Shown here piece after piece: positions 21,149-30,708 of a stretch of 64,000 bases of DNA. Under the pieces are notes generated by a model. That model was not told the origin of the DNA and did not search any database. It saw only the letters and a program-made list of their open reading frames with translations. A program made the position numbers and the translations under genes. The stretch covers positions 62,001 to 126,000 of the forward strand of contig NZ_JANFPI010000007.1 in NCBI RefSeq assembly GCF_026552795.1. Direction: 5' to 3'. This stretch comes from Ectorhizobium quercum. Its GTDB lineage: Bacteria; Pseudomonadota; Alphaproteobacteria; Rhizobiales; Rhizobiaceae. The number at the start of each line of letters is the position of its first letter. The first letter of the stretch is position 1.

Positions 21149-21297
21149 AATGGGCCTCTACGAGCTGGTTGTGCTGCGGGTCTGGATAAAGAGTTTCCAG
21201 CCCCTTTGCAACACGGCATTGGATGACCGCTGCCGCGGGAGCGAAGATTGCCGCGGCGAGCGCGCAAACGGCAGCAATCGCAGGTGGAACAGGCCGA

Positions 21298-21804
21298 TCA
21301 GGCCCAGATGAAGCCGATCTTCTTCAGTTCGACGCCGTCGAAATCTTCCATGCCTTCGGCGACGTCCGAACCGCCCTGCGAGCGGAAGAAATGGGACGCG
21401 TTCGCACTGTCCTCAAGGCACCATGCGACGAGCCCCGAGCAGCCGAGCGACTTCAGAAGGCGCCGGCCTTCATGGAACAGCGTATAGCCGAGGCCGATCC
21501 CCTGATATTCGGGCCGCAGGTAGAGTTCGTAGATTTCACCTTCCTGCGGCAGCGCCCGGGCGCGGTTGAGCCCGAGCGTGGCATAGCCGGCAATCGTGCC
21601 GGCGACGTCGGCGACGAGAAGGGTCGCGGGGCCGCGGGCGGCCTTGCGCCACCAGTCCTCGCGGCGGCGCTCGATCATGCGCGACAGGGCCTTGTGGGGA
21701 ATGAGCCCGGCATAGGCATATTGCCAGGACAGCCGATGCGCTTCGGAAATCGCCGCCGCGTCCTGCGGCTCGGCGCGCCGCACATCTATGGTCAACGTTT
21801 TCAT
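21298..21804 (-). CDS. GNAT-family N-acetyltransferase
   Basis: 168 residues with the GNAT acetyl-CoA fold. The key segment is IYELYLRPEYQGIGLGYTLFHEG, where the Q/R-x-x-G-x-G/A-type motif A is QGIGLG. The N-terminal IDVRRAEPQDAAAISEAHRLSWQYAYAG is usual for this large group. The acceptor (protein alanine, an antibiotic or a small amine) cannot be inferred. It stands between ppa and typA, with no operon partner. Confidence 0.87.
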   Translation of the reverse strand: MKTLTIDVRRAEPQDAAAISEAHRLSWQYAYAGLIPHKALSRMIERRREDWWRKAARGPATLLVADVAGTIAGYATLGLNRARALPQEGEIYELYLRPEYQGIGLGYTLFHEGRRLLKSLGCSGLVAWCLEDSANASHFFRSQGGSDVAEGMEDFDGVELKKIGFIWA

Positions 21805-21936
21805 AACGTTCGCTCCGATCGCTCGGCAGCGCAGATTGAACGATCGCGCCTATCCGGCCTCCGGCATCATGGGAGGCCTGACGATGTTAAGCTTCTTTTA
21901 ACGATTGCAGCAAGCCCCGTCGCGGCCAACCCACAA

Positions 21937-21965
21937 GCAAAAACCCCGACCCAAGGGCCGAGGTT
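21937..21965 (-). terminator. typA intrinsic terminator
   Basis: On the minus strand AACCTCGGCC pairs with GGTCGGGGTT (two G-U pairs) and is followed by five T. It lies beyond the dispersed repeat that follows typA. Confidence 0.75.
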
Positions 21966-21984
21966 CAGGTTGCCGACAAAAAGC

Positions 21985-22115
21985 GCATCGCTCTCTTCGT
22001 CATGGTCGGGCTTGACCCGACCATCCATCGCGGCGCTTGCGGCGTGGACCCTCGGGTCAAGCCCGAGGGTGACGAAGGAGAGGGTTGGTCAATACACTGC
22101 CCAGCGCGAGGGCCG
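21985..22115 (-). repeat. Dispersed two-hairpin element, copy 1 (after typA)
   Basis: Two 9-bp hairpins, ATGGTCGGG/CCCGACCAT (22002-22024) and ACCCTCGGG/CCCGAGGGT (22048-22070), are enclosed by an outer inverted repeat CTTCGTCA / TGACGAAG (21995-22002 and 22070-22077). A GGCCGGTC-like tail runs up to the typA stop. Closely similar copies occur at 30553-30685 and 52150-52280. No coding potential. Confidence 0.85.
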
Positions 22116-22116
22116 G

Positions 22117-23937
22117 TCAGGCGGTCCTGGACTTTTCGAAACGCTTGCGGTCGTTCGGGTCGAGATACATCTTGCGCAGGCGGATCGACTTCGGCGTGAC
22201 TTCCATCAGCTCGTCGTCCTGGATCCAGGACAGCGCGCGGTCGAGCGTCATGCGGATCGGCGGCGTCAGCTTCACGGCCTCGTCCTTGCCGGCGGCGCGG
22301 ATGTTGGTGAGCTGCTTGCCCTTCAGCACGTTGACCTCGAGGTCGTTGTCGCGGCTGTGGATGCCGATGATCATGCCCTGATAGACCTTTTCGCCCGGCT
22401 CGATGATCATCGGGCCGCGATCTTCCAGGTTGAACATGGCGTAGGCCACGGCCTCGCCCGAACCGTTCGACAGGAGCACGCCGTTGGTGCGACCGGCGAT
22501 CGGCCCCTTGTAGGGCTGGTAGTCGTGGAACAGGCGGTTCATGATCGCCGTGCCGCGCGTGTCGGTCAGAAGTTCGGACTGGTAGCCGATCAGGCCGCGC
22601 GTCGGCGCGTAGAACACCAGGCGGACGCGGTTGCCGCCCGAGGGACGAAGCTCGGCCATCTCGGCCTTGCGCTCGGACATCTTCTGGACGACCACGCCGG
22701 AATGTTCCTCGTCGACGTCGATGACGACTTCCTCGATCGGCTCCATGAGCTGGCCGGTCGCCTCGTCGTTGTGCATGACGACGCGCGGACGCGAAACGGC
22801 AAGCTCGAAGCCTTCGCGCCGCATCGTCTCGATCAGGACCGCAAGCTGGAGTTCGCCGCGGCCGGACACGTAGAACGAATCCTTGCCTTCCGCTTCCTCG
22901 ATCTTCAGCGCGACGTTGCCTTCGGCTTCCTTCAGCAGGCGGTCGCGGATGACGCGGCTCGTCACCTTGTCGCCTTCGGTGCCCGCCAGCGGGCTGTCGT
23001 TGACGAGGAAGGACATGGTGACGGTCGGCGGATCGATCGGCTGCGCCTTCATCGGCTCCGTGACCGACGGGTCGCAGAACGTGTCGGCGACCGTGCCCTT
23101 GGAAAGGCCGGCGATGGCGACGATATCGCCGGCATGCGCTTCCTCGATGGCGGTGCGCTCGATGCCCCGGAAGGCGAGGATCTTGGAGATGCGGCCGGTT
23201 TCGATCAGCTTGCCGTCCTGGCCGAGAACCTTGACGGCCTGGTTCGGCTTGATGGAGCCAGAGGCGATGCGGCCGGTGATGATGCGGCCGAGGAAGGGGT
23301 TGGCTTCGAGGATGGTGCCGATCATGCGGAACGGACCCTCTTCGACCGTCGGCGCCGGAACGTGCTTCAGGACCAGGTCGAGCAGCGGCGCCAGGCCCTC
23401 ATCCTTCGGGCCCTCCGGATTGTAGTTCATCCAGCCGTCGCGGCCCGAGCCGTAGAGGATCGGGAAGTCGAGCTGCTCGTCGGTGGCGTCGAGGTTGGCG
23501 AACAGGTCGAAGACCTCGTTGATGACTTCCTCGTGACGGCCGTCCGGACGGTCGATCTTGTTGATCGCCACGATCGGGCGAAGGCCGACCTTGAGCGCCT
23601 TGCCGACGACGAACTTCGTCTGCGGCATCGGGCCTTCCGAGGCGTCGACCAGAACGATGGCGCCGTCCACCATCGACAGGATGCGCTCGACCTCACCGCC
23701 GAAGTCGGCGTGGCCGGGCGTGTCGACGATGTTGATGCGGGTGTTCTTCCACTCGATCGACGTCGCCTTGGCGAGGATGGTGATGCCGCGTTCCTTTTCG
23801 AGGTCGTTGGAATCCATCACGCGCTCGTTGACGCGCTGGTTCTCGCGGAACGAGCCGGACTGCTTCAGAAGTTCATCGACGAGGGTCGTCTTGCCATGAT
23901 CAACGTGCGCGATGATCGCGATGTTGCGAAGTTCCAT
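22117..23937 (-). CDS. typA: Ribosome-associated GTPase TypA/BipA
   Basis: Translational GTPase TypA (BipA), 606 residues. It acts on the ribosome in 50S assembly and stress adaptation. The G1 motif is [10 protein letters not shown] at about 9-18; G3 is [12 protein letters not shown] and G4 is NKIDRPDGR. The C-terminal BipA-specific region with [17 protein letters not shown] is intact. The start [15 protein letters not shown] is canonical, and the 18 upstream in-frame codons are noncoding. It is followed by a dispersed repeat and then a terminator. Confidence 0.97.
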   Translation of the reverse strand: MELRNIAIIAHVDHGKTTLVDELLKQSGSFRENQRVNERVMDSNDLEKERGITILAKATSIEWKNTRINIVDTPGHADFGGEVERILSMVDGAIVLVDASEGPMPQTKFVVGKALKVGLRPIVAINKIDRPDGRHEEVINEVFDLFANLDATDEQLDFPILYGSGRDGWMNYNPEGPKDEGLAPLLDLVLKHVPAPTVEEGPFRMIGTILEANPFLGRIITGRIASGSIKPNQAVKVLGQDGKLIETGRISKILAFRGIERTAIEEAHAGDIVAIAGLSKGTVADTFCDPSVTEPMKAQPIDPPTVTMSFLVNDSPLAGTEGDKVTSRVIRDRLLKEAEGNVALKIEEAEGKDSFYVSGRGELQLAVLIETMRREGFELAVSRPRVVMHNDEATGQLMEPIEEVVIDVDEEHSGVVVQKMSERKAEMAELRPSGGNRVRLVFYAPTRGLIGYQSELLTDTRGTAIMNRLFHDYQPYKGPIAGRTNGVLLSNGSGEAVAYAMFNLEDRGPMIIEPGEKVYQGMIIGIHSRDNDLEVNVLKGKQLTNIRAAGKDEAVKLTPPIRMTLDRALSWIQDDELMEVTPKSIRLRKMYLDPNDRKRFEKSRTA

Positions 23938-24110
23938 ACTGTCAAATCTCTGGGGCTGGGGCGCATACGGGAGGAAAGGCGCCACGTTCACTTTATTTTG
24001 CCGCGCTCATACCCTGTTTTTCGCCAAAGCGAAAGGGGGCCGGGCGCGGCGGGCGAAAATCGCGCAAGCCGGTGCGGCGGCGCCGGAAGCGGCCGCATTC
24101 GCCCCGTCTT

Positions 24111-24160
24111 TGCTGCTGCGATGCACAATTCGTTTGTGTTTCGGTGCATTTTGCGCATAA
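24111..24160. promoter_or_regulatory. TGC-rich candidate PhaR site upstream of phaR
   Basis: The phaR leader carries CTGCTGCGATGCA (from about 24112) and a second GGTGCATTTTGCGCA stretch (about 24142-24156). PhaR proteins in other alphaproteobacteria bind TGC-containing repeats and repress their own genes, so autoregulation is plausible. The match is by eye and loose. Confidence 0.25.
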
Positions 24161-24211
24161 ACTGACCGTGGGAAGAGGAAAATTTGACCATTTCGACGGG
24201 AGGACGAAAGA

Positions 24212-24736
24212 ATGGCCAGACCCACAGGCATCACTGTCATCAAGAAATACGCGAACCGGCGTCTCTACAACACGGCGACGAGTTCCTATGTAACGCTGGA
24301 CGACCTGGCGAAAATGGTACGGAAGCAGGAGGAATTTTCCGTACTCGACGCCCGCACAGGCGGCGACATCACCCAGACCGTCCTGACCCAGATCGTTTTC
24401 GAACAGGAAACGGACGGCGGTCATGCAATGCTTTCGCCGGCTTTCCTGCGCCGCCTGATCGCCTGCTACGGCGACCGCTCGCAGGCGATCGCCGGAGATT
24501 TCCTGGATCACGCGATGCAGGCCTTCACCGAAAAACGCTCGCAACTGGCAGAACGCGCCGCGAACGGCGCCACGGCATCCATCGGCGTGATCGAGGAGGA
24601 GGCCCGCCGCACGGCGGAAAGCTTCCATCCCGCCTTCCGCGCCGCCCGCCATGACCGCCGCCGCAGCGACAATCGCGACATCGAGGATCTGCGGGCGCAG
24701 TTCCGCACCTTGCAGGAACGGCTCGACCGGCTCTGA
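24212..24736 (+). CDS. phaR: Polyhydroxyalkanoate synthesis repressor PhaR
   Basis: 174 residues. The N-terminal PHB/PHA-accumulation regulator DNA-binding domain is seen as IKKYANRRLYNTATSSYVTL (about 9-28), followed by the PHB_acc domain with QIVFEQETDGGHAMLSPAFLRRLI. The C-terminus is charged and could form a coiled coil. PhaR senses polyhydroxybutyrate granules and represses phasin and related genes; in rhizobia it also affects carbon flow and exopolysaccharide. It is monocistronic, with a good GGGAGG site before the ATG and a terminator after it. Confidence 0.93.
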   Translation: MARPTGITVIKKYANRRLYNTATSSYVTLDDLAKMVRKQEEFSVLDARTGGDITQTVLTQIVFEQETDGGHAMLSPAFLRRLIACYGDRSQAIAGDFLDHAMQAFTEKRSQLAERAANGATASIGVIEEEARRTAESFHPAFRAARHDRRRSDNRDIEDLRAQFRTLQERLDRL

Positions 24737-24775
24737 GCCCGATCCGCATGGCAGCGGGACCGACCATCCAACAAC

Positions 24776-24805
24776 GAAAAAGGCCGGCGAAACGCCGGCC
24801 TTTTT
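24776..24805. terminator. Bidirectional terminator between phaR and rpmF
   Basis: GGCCGGCG / CGCCGGCC (24782-24789 and 24793-24800) with an AAA loop, flanked by five A on the left and five T on the right. It can serve both convergent genes. Confidence 0.9.
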
Positions 24806-24829
24806 CTCATTCCAGACGGAATGCGCGGA

Positions 24830-25015
24830 TTATGCGCTTTCCTTCGGCGTAAGAACCTGGCGACCGCGATACATGCCCGTCTTCAGGTCGATGTGGTGCG
24901 GACGGCGCAGTTCGCCGGAATTCTTGTCCTCGACATAGGTCGAAGCCTTGAGGGCGTCAGCAGAGCGGCGCATACCGCGCTTGGACGGGGTCGTTTTTCT
25001 TTTCGGTACAGCCAT
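24830..25015 (-). CDS. rpmF: 50S ribosomal protein L32
   Basis: Ribosomal protein bL32, 61 residues, the usual length. The N-terminus [18 protein letters not shown] is diagnostic. The C-terminal zinc-cysteine version is absent, as expected for this group, with [19 protein letters not shown] instead. The start ATG at 25015 is supported by its family N-terminus. It is transcribed towards the phaR terminator. The plsX gene, a neighbour of rpmF in many bacteria, is not here. Confidence 0.97.
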   Translation of the reverse strand: MAVPKRKTTPSKRGMRRSADALKASTYVEDKNSGELRRPHHIDLKTGMYRGRQVLTPKESA

Positions 25016-25194
25016 TTTATAACTCCAATCGACGTTCCGGATGGGGCCCCGCAGCAGAAACCGCGCATAAAAAGCCCTGTCGATCCGGGATTTTGCCGGG
25101 CTTATACATGGTGGGCAGGGCTTTGACCAGTCCCCGCGCGCATTTTTTCGCGATTCCCCGAACCCGCTTTCCGTGCTCGTTTCCAGCGCCGGAA

Positions 25195-25953
25195 TCAGCC
25201 TTCGATGCACCTGATGTAGTCGCCGGACGCCCTCGCCCGGCGCTCGATCACCGAGACGAGGCGCGTCATGCCGCGCGTCGGGCTGGACGCATTGCGCTGG
25301 ATCGGATTGGGCAGCGAAACGGCCAGCAGGCTCGCCTGACGCAGCGTCAGCCGGGAAGCCGGCACCTTGAAATGATGCTGCGCGGCCGCCTCGATGCCAT
25401 AGATGCCCGGGCCCCATTCGGCGATATTGAGATAGATCTCCAGCGTGCGGCGCTTCGACCAGACCGTATCCGCAAACATCGCCAGCGGCAGTTCCAGCCC
25501 CTTGCGGACAAAGGAGCGCCCGTTCCAGAGAAACAGGTTCTTCGCCGTCTGCATGGTGATGGTGCTGGCGCCCCGCGTCGCTTCGCCGTCCAGCGCCTGG
25601 CGGACGACGCCCTGCATCTGCGTCCAGTCGACGCCGCCGTGGAAACAGAATTGCCCGTCTTCCGACATCATCACCGCCCGCACCACGTTGGGCGATATGT
25701 CGTCGAGCCCGACCCATTGCCGGTCGTAGCCGCGCAGCAGAACGAGATCAGCCACCATCAGGGTGGAAACGGGCCGCACGGAAGGAACGGAATAGAGCAC
25801 GATGAGAAGATAGGGAGCCAGAAGCAGGAAAACCGCCAGCAGCAAAAGGCGCCGGACGGCGCCCCTTACGGACGACAGGAAACCGCGGGATCTCACAGGC
25901 GCCTCTTTCCGTTCCGGTTTGCCTTCCGCTTCAATATCCACACGACCATCCAT
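25195..25953 (-). CDS. mtgA: Monofunctional biosynthetic peptidoglycan transglycosylase
   Basis: MtgA, a GT51 glycosyltransferase that polymerises lipid II into glycan strands; 252 residues. One N-terminal membrane span (about 35-55) anchors the periplasmic domain. Catalytic glutamate motif: [15 protein letters not shown]. Second motif: [18 protein letters not shown] third, [23 protein letters not shown], holds the second glutamate. The start [11 protein letters not shown] is chosen because the 31 upstream codons of the open frame cut into the leader of the divergent gene; it is not certain. It is divergent from the farnesyl diphosphate synthase gene. Confidence 0.93.
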   Translation of the reverse strand: MDGRVDIEAEGKPERKEAPVRSRGFLSSVRGAVRRLLLLAVFLLLAPYLLIVLYSVPSVRPVSTLMVADLVLLRGYDRQWVGLDDISPNVVRAVMMSEDGQFCFHGGVDWTQMQGVVRQALDGEATRGASTITMQTAKNLFLWNGRSFVRKGLELPLAMFADTVWSKRRTLEIYLNIAEWGPGIYGIEAAAQHHFKVPASRLTLRQASLLAVSLPNPIQRNASSPTRGMTRLVSVIERRARASGDYIRCIEG

Positions 25954-26061
25954 CGACCTTGGAAGAGAAAGGCATAAATAGCCCGGCAAGGCTTTCAAGA
26001 CCAGAGCCGGGCAAACGCTTTCCCGTTGCATGAGGTTCCGGGCCATGCCAAAGAGCAGCTC

Positions 26062-26973
26062 ATGAATACGTCAGAAACTTTCGAACAACGTCTGCGCAAC
26101 AGGGCGGCCGGCATCGGGCAGCTTCTGAAACGCATCCTTTCGGACACACCGGCCGCAGACGAGATCGCCCGCCCCCGCAACCTGCTGGAAGCGATGCGTC
26201 ACGGCGTCCTGAACGGCGGAAAGCGCCTGCGCCCCTTCCTCGTCATCGAAAGCGCCGCCGTCTTCGGCGGCAGCGCGCTGGCGGCGGCGCGGGTGGGCGC
26301 GGCGCTCGAATGCCTGCATTGCTATTCGCTGGTCCATGACGACCTGCCGGCGATGGACGACGACGACCTGCGGCGCGGCCAGCCGACCGTGCATGTCGCC
26401 TTCGACGAGGCAACCGCCATCCTGGCGGGCGACAGCCTGCTGACGCTCGCCTTCGACATCATTGCCGCGCCGGAAACGCCGCTGGCGGATCGCGAGAAAA
26501 CGCAGCTCGTTCTCGCCCTTTCCCGCGCCGCCGGCATCGGCGGCATGGCGGGAGGCCAGGCACTCGACCTCGCCGCCGAAAAGGAGCCGCCCGGCGAGGA
26601 CGGCATCGTCACCCTTCAGGCCATGAAGACCGGCGCGCTGATCCGCTTCGCCTGCGAGGCCGGCGCCATCCTTTCCGCCGCATCCGGCGAGGACAGGCAG
26701 CGCATGCGCCGCTTCGGCGAGATCATCGGCCGCGCCTTCCAGATCGCCGACGACCTGCTCGATCTCACCGCCGACGCCGCAACGCTCGGCAAGGCCGCCG
26801 GCAAGGATGCCGCGCGCGGCAAGGGCACGCTGGTGGCGCTGCACGGCCAGAGCTGGGCGGAAGCCGAGCTTGCCCGCCTGACCGGGGAAGCGACCGCGCT
26901 GCTCTCGCCTTACGGGGACAGGGCCGCGATCCTGATCGAGACCGCGCATTTCGTCGCCCGTCGCAAAAGCTAA
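26062..26973 (+). CDS. ispA: Farnesyl diphosphate synthase (polyprenyl synthetase)
   Basis: Short-chain trans-prenyl diphosphate synthase, 303 residues. The first aspartate-rich motif, [10 protein letters not shown] (93-102), carries the two-residue insertion of bacterial farnesyl diphosphate synthases, with tyrosine five positions before it. The second motif DDLLD is at 230-234. The enzyme adds isopentenyl diphosphate to make farnesyl diphosphate for quinones, undecaprenol and hopanoids. The start [11 protein letters not shown] fits the family. A geranylgeranyl product is possible but less likely from the motif. Confidence 0.9.
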   Translation: MNTSETFEQRLRNRAAGIGQLLKRILSDTPAADEIARPRNLLEAMRHGVLNGGKRLRPFLVIESAAVFGGSALAAARVGAALECLHCYSLVHDDLPAMDDDDLRRGQPTVHVAFDEATAILAGDSLLTLAFDIIAAPETPLADREKTQLVLALSRAAGIGGMAGGQALDLAAEKEPPGEDGIVTLQAMKTGALIRFACEAGAILSAASGEDRQRMRRFGEIIGRAFQIADDLLDLTADAATLGKAAGKDAARGKGTLVALHGQSWAEAELARLTGEATALLSPYGDRAAILIETAHFVARRKS

Positions 26974-26985
26974 AGGGGAGCAATA

Positions 26986-27013
26986 CTGCCGCAAAGCCAG
27001 AGCTTTGCGGCAG
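26986..27013. terminator. Hairpin between convergent ispA and OmpA-like gene
   Basis: CTGCCGCAAAGC and its exact complement GCTTTGCGGCAG form a perfect 12-bp stem with a four-base loop. It has no strong T-run on either side, so terminator function is inferred from position. Confidence 0.6.
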
Positions 27014-27048
27014 GCTTTCAAGGCGCGCGTCGCGAAAGATTTTTCGGG

Positions 27049-27714
27049 TCAGCCCTGCGTGATCGGCGCGATCTGGATTTCGACGCGGCGGTTCTGGGCC
27101 CGGCCTTCCGGCGTGGCGTTCGAGGCGATCGGCTGCGATAGGCCGAAGCCCAGCGCGGAAACGCGGCGCTGGTCGATGCCCTGGCCGCCCAGATAGGTGG
27201 CGACCGACATAGCCCGGCGCTCGGAAAGACCTTGGTTATACGCCGCGCTGCCGACCGAATCCGTGTGGCCGTTGACGTCGATGAGCGTGCGGTCGAATTT
27301 CTTCAGCACGATGGCGACCGAATTCAGCGTCGGATAGAATTCGGACCTGACGGCATCCTGATCGGTGTCGAAGGTGATGTTCGACGGCATGTTCAGGATG
27401 ATGCGGTCGCCGTTGCGCGTCACGGAAACGCCCGTGCCCTGAAGCTCGGCGCGAAGCTGCGCTTCCTGCTGGTCCATGTAGTTGCCGATCATGCCGCCAC
27501 CCAGCGCGCCGATGCCGGCGCCGATCAGCGCCGCATTGCGGCGGCTCCTGGCGTCGTTGCCGACGGCGAGACCGGCAAGACCGCCCACGGTGGCGCCGAT
27601 CAGCGCTCCGCCCGACGTCCTCGACATCTGCTGTTCGCCCGTATAGGGATTCGTGGTGGTGCAGGAGGCGAGAATGCCCGCGGCGGCGGCGAGCGTAACG
27701 ACCTTCTTGAACAT
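27049..27714 (-). CDS. OmpA-family lipoprotein with glycine zipper
   Basis: 221 residues. The N-terminal signal peptide ends in a lipobox with cysteine at about residue 18 (ILASC). Two glycine-zipper segments follow, ALIGATVGGLAGLAVG and ALIGAGIGALGGGMIG (about 37-77). The C-terminal OmpA peptidoglycan-binding domain (about 110-221) includes ITFDTDQDAVR, DVNGHTDSVGSAAYNQGLSE and the RAQNRRVEI end. It probably tethers the outer membrane to the wall. The start MFKKVVTLAAAAG gives the signal peptide; the upstream in-frame codons do not. Confidence 0.92.
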   Translation of the reverse strand: MFKKVVTLAAAAGILASCTTTNPYTGEQQMSRTSGGALIGATVGGLAGLAVGNDARSRRNAALIGAGIGALGGGMIGNYMDQQEAQLRAELQGTGVSVTRNGDRIILNMPSNITFDTDQDAVRSEFYPTLNSVAIVLKKFDRTLIDVNGHTDSVGSAAYNQGLSERRAMSVATYLGGQGIDQRRVSALGFGLSQPIASNATPEGRAQNRRVEIQIAPITQG

Positions 27715-27835
27715 GAAGCGGCAATCCCCTTGAGATGAAGCGCGAATGAACCTGCGCCGGCAAACGTCCCGGTTGGCGGCGATGATTAACGGAAAGCCTT
27801 TACCATTGATTAAGGCCAAATCTTGAACGGCATGC

Positions 27836-29092
27836 TCATTCCGCAGCCTGTTTTCCCGAACCGTAGCGTTTTTCGATGTATTCGATCACCAGCGCCTCGA
27901 AATCGGCGGCGATGTTCGGGCCGCGCAGCGTCATGGCCTTCTGGCCGTCGATGAAGACGGGCGCCGACGGCGTCTCGCCGGTGCCGGGCAGCGAAATGCC
28001 GATATCGGCATGCTTGCTCTCGCCCGGCCCGTTGACGATGCAGCCCATGACGGCGACGTTGAGCCCCTCGACGCCCGGATATTTCTCGCGCCACACCGGC
28101 ATGTTCTTGCGGATATCGGCCTGGATGCGGCTGGCCAGTTCCTGGAACACCGTGGATGTCGTGCGCCCGCAGCCCGGACATGCCGCGACCACGGGCAAGA
28201 ACTGGCGAAAGCCCATGACCTGGAGAAGTTCCTGCGCCACCTGCACCTCGCGGGTGCGGTCGCCGCCCGGCTCCGGCGTCAGGGACACGCGGATCGTGTC
28301 GCCGATGCCCTGCTGGAGCACATAGCCCATTGCCGCCGACGAGGCGACGATGCCCTTGGAGCCCATGCCGGCCTCGGTCAGGCCGAGATGCAGCGCGTGA
28401 TCGGAGCGTTCGGCGATCATCGAATAGACCGCGACCAGATCCTGCACCTGGCTGACCTTGGCGGACAGGATGATGCGGCTGCGCGGCAGCCCGATCTCCT
28501 CGGCCAGTTCCGCCGAGATCAGCGCCGACTGGACGATGGCCTCGCGCGTCACCTGCCGGGCCGACAACGGCGAGCCCGCCGCCTGGTTCCTGTCCATCAG
28601 ACTGGTCAGCAGTTCCTGGTCGAGCGACCCCCAGTTGACGCCGATGCGCACCGGCTTGTCGTAGCGGATGGCCGTTTCGACAATCTCGGCGAACTGCTTG
28701 TCCTTCTTGTCCTTGAAACCGACATTGCCGGGATTGATCCGGTATTTCGCCAGCGCCTCGGCACAGGCCGGATGGTCGGCCAGCAGCTTGTGCCCGATAT
28801 AGTGGAAGTCGCCGACCAGCGGAACGTCCATGCCGAGCCGCAGCAGGCGCTCGCGGATCTTCGGCACGGCGGCAGCACTCTCGTCGCGGTCGACGGTGAT
28901 GCGGACGATCTCGGAGCCGGCCTTGAAGAGCGCCGCAACCTGCGCCACGGTCGAATCCACGTCGGCCGTATCGGTATTGGTCATGGACTGCACCACGACG
29001 GGCGCCCCGCCCCCGACGATCACGCCGCCCACATCGACGGCAACGGAAGCGCGGCGGGGTTTCGGATCGTAATCGGCAAGGCAGGAAGACAT
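27836..29092 (-). CDS. ispG: 4-hydroxy-3-methylbut-2-enyl diphosphate synthase (IspG/GcpE)
   Basis: IspG is the 4Fe-4S enzyme that converts methylerythritol cyclodiphosphate to HMBPP in the MEP pathway; 418 residues. The TIM-barrel half begins [14 protein letters not shown] and contains [11 protein letters not shown]. The cluster-binding cysteines lie in [13 protein letters not shown] and in [18 protein letters not shown] near the C-terminus. The start [14 protein letters not shown] is standard for rhizobia. A larger open frame in another register (27810-29153) is a shadow. It is monocistronic. Confidence 0.96.
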   Translation of the reverse strand: MSSCLADYDPKPRRASVAVDVGGVIVGGGAPVVVQSMTNTDTADVDSTVAQVAALFKAGSEIVRITVDRDESAAAVPKIRERLLRLGMDVPLVGDFHYIGHKLLADHPACAEALAKYRINPGNVGFKDKKDKQFAEIVETAIRYDKPVRIGVNWGSLDQELLTSLMDRNQAAGSPLSARQVTREAIVQSALISAELAEEIGLPRSRIILSAKVSQVQDLVAVYSMIAERSDHALHLGLTEAGMGSKGIVASSAAMGYVLQQGIGDTIRVSLTPEPGGDRTREVQVAQELLQVMGFRQFLPVVAACPGCGRTTSTVFQELASRIQADIRKNMPVWREKYPGVEGLNVAVMGCIVNGPGESKHADIGISLPGTGETPSAPVFIDGQKAMTLRGPNIAADFEALVIEYIEKRYGSGKQAAE

Positions 29093-29190
29093 GGCGGCCC
29101 TTCGGACAATCGGCAGATCGAGTTGAGGTGGCGCAAGGATGACGCATTGTCAACCGGTTCGGCCATCCCTTTCACGCGATCATGACAGGA

Positions 29191-30384
29191 TCATGTTCGT
29201 TCGGCGTGCCGCACGAGGTGCGAAAGCGCCAGAACCGCCAGCGCCAGCAGCGGCATGAACATGAACACCGTGTCCAGCCCCGAATGGGCGGCAATGAAAC
29301 CGATGATCGACGGCGCGAACAGGATGCCGGAATAGCCGAGCGTGGTCACGACCGAAAGACCGATGCCGGACGGCACGCCCGGGATCGACCCGGCGGCGGA
29401 ATAGATGATCGGCGACATGTTGGCGATGCCGATGCCGGCAATGGCAAAACCGATGAGCGCGACCGTCGTGTCGGATGCAAGGCCCGCGACGAACAGGCCG
29501 ACCATGCCGAGCGCCGCCGAGGCCCGGAGCGTGCGGACCGGCCCGAAGCGGTCGCGCACGAAATCGCCGGCAAAGCGCATGGCCGCCATCGTCAGCGAGA
29601 AGGCCGCATAGGCAAAGCCCGAGACCGTGACCGACGCGCCCAGCTCGTTCCTGAGATAAAGCGCGCTCCAGTCGAGCATCGCGCCTTCCGGGATCATCGC
29701 GAACAGCGCGATCATGCCGATCAGCCAGGGCAGCGGCGTCATCGGCAGCCGGAGCGGCTCCCTCTGCTCCCCCGCCCCCGCCGGCTTGTCGTCCCGGTTC
29801 AGCAGCGGCCAGGCCGCAACGATCAGAAGGCCGACGGCGACGGTGGCGAAAACCGCATGGCCGCGAATGCCGAGCGCTTCGATCAGATAGCCGCCGAGCG
29901 CCGCTCCGATCAGGCCGCCGAGGCTCCAGAAGGCATGGCAGGACGACATGATGGCGCGGCGCATCGTCTTCTCGACCGTCACCGCATTGGCATTCATCGC
30001 CACATCCATCGCGCCGATGAAGCCGCCGAACAGGAACATGGCCACGGCGGCACCGATCCGCTCCGGCGCGACGGTGACGAGAAGAAGCATCGGCGTCAGG
30101 GCAAGGCCGCACAGCAGCGAAACCCGCCCGGAACCGAGCCGGGCAACAGCCGCGCCTGCCATCGGCATCATCAGCAGTGAACCGATGCCGAAAATCATGA
30201 TCATGACGCCGAGCGCGCCCTCGTTGAGGCTGAGGCGATGGGCGAATTCCGGGATCTTCGGCGCCCAGGACCCGGTTGCGAAACCGTTGGCCAGGAAGAG
30301 CAGGGAGACGCCGATTCGCCCCGCGGAAAAAAGTCCCGACCGCGAGAGCTGCCCGCTCCCCCTGCATTCAGCCGAATCTGTCAT
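29191..30384 (-). CDS. MFS transporter (YbjJ/FucP-like)
   Basis: 397 residues with about twelve membrane segments. The N-terminal stretch FLANGFATGSWAPKIPEFAHRL is typical of the YbjJ-type MFS proteins, which resemble the fucose permease group. The N-terminal half contains FGIGSLLMMPMAGAAVARLG and FLFGGFIGAMDVAMNANAV, again typical of this subfamily. The transported compound is unknown. It runs away from the pyc terminator region and is followed after about 100 bases by ispG on the same strand. Confidence 0.85.
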   Translation of the reverse strand: MTDSAECRGSGQLSRSGLFSAGRIGVSLLFLANGFATGSWAPKIPEFAHRLSLNEGALGVMIMIFGIGSLLMMPMAGAAVARLGSGRVSLLCGLALTPMLLLVTVAPERIGAAVAMFLFGGFIGAMDVAMNANAVTVEKTMRRAIMSSCHAFWSLGGLIGAALGGYLIEALGIRGHAVFATVAVGLLIVAAWPLLNRDDKPAGAGEQREPLRLPMTPLPWLIGMIALFAMIPEGAMLDWSALYLRNELGASVTVSGFAYAAFSLTMAAMRFAGDFVRDRFGPVRTLRASAALGMVGLFVAGLASDTTVALIGFAIAGIGIANMSPIIYSAAGSIPGVPSGIGLSVVTTLGYSGILFAPSIIGFIAAHSGLDTVFMFMPLLALAVLALSHLVRHAERT

Positions 30385-30503
30385 TCGCCTGCCCTTCCTG
30401 CAACGTTACCGGCGTGACTTATGACAGAAGCCAAAGCGATTTGAAAAGCCCGTTCGCGATAACGAATCGACACGGAAGCAATGATATTTGTCCGGAGGTG
30501 ACA

Positions 30504-30533
30504 TAAAAAAGAAAAGGCCCGGTCTGCCGGGCC
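30504..30533 (-). terminator. pyc intrinsic terminator
   Basis: GGCCCGG / CCGGGCC (30516-30522 and 30527-30533) with a four-base loop, followed on the minus strand by a T-rich run (30504-30515). It lies beyond the dispersed repeat that follows pyc. Confidence 0.88.
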
Positions 30534-30552
30534 CGTACGACTGAACAGGGGC

Positions 30553-30685
30553 TCATCGCTCTCTTTCGTCATGGTCGGGTTTGATCCGACCATCCACCGT
30601 GCCGCTCGCGGCGTGGACCCTCGGGGCGAGCCCGAGGGTGATTAGAAGAGGGGTTGTCAATTCAGGGCCCGGCAAGACCGGACCC
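30553..30685 (-). repeat. Dispersed two-hairpin element, copy 2 (after pyc)
   Basis: Closely matches copy 1 through most of its length, including GTCATGGTCGGG, a GCGGCGTGGACCCTCGGG core and a GGGCCCGGCAAGACCGG tail. It lies between the pyc stop (30709) and the pyc terminator. The rest of the 30385-30708 gap holds only this element, the terminator and the upstream region of the MFS gene. Confidence 0.85.
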
Positions 30686-30708
30686 TTTCCCCTCGCATGG
30701 TCCGGCGT

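Noticed and set aside
29176..29196. Short direct repeat GATCATG around the MFS stop codon
   Set aside because: Too short and only two units; no neighbouring mobile element.
29182..30180. 332-codon plus-strand frame opposite the second MFS gene
   Set aside because: Composition is highly charged low complexity without hydrophobic core, typical of an antisense frame. The minus-strand MFS protein has clear membrane helices.
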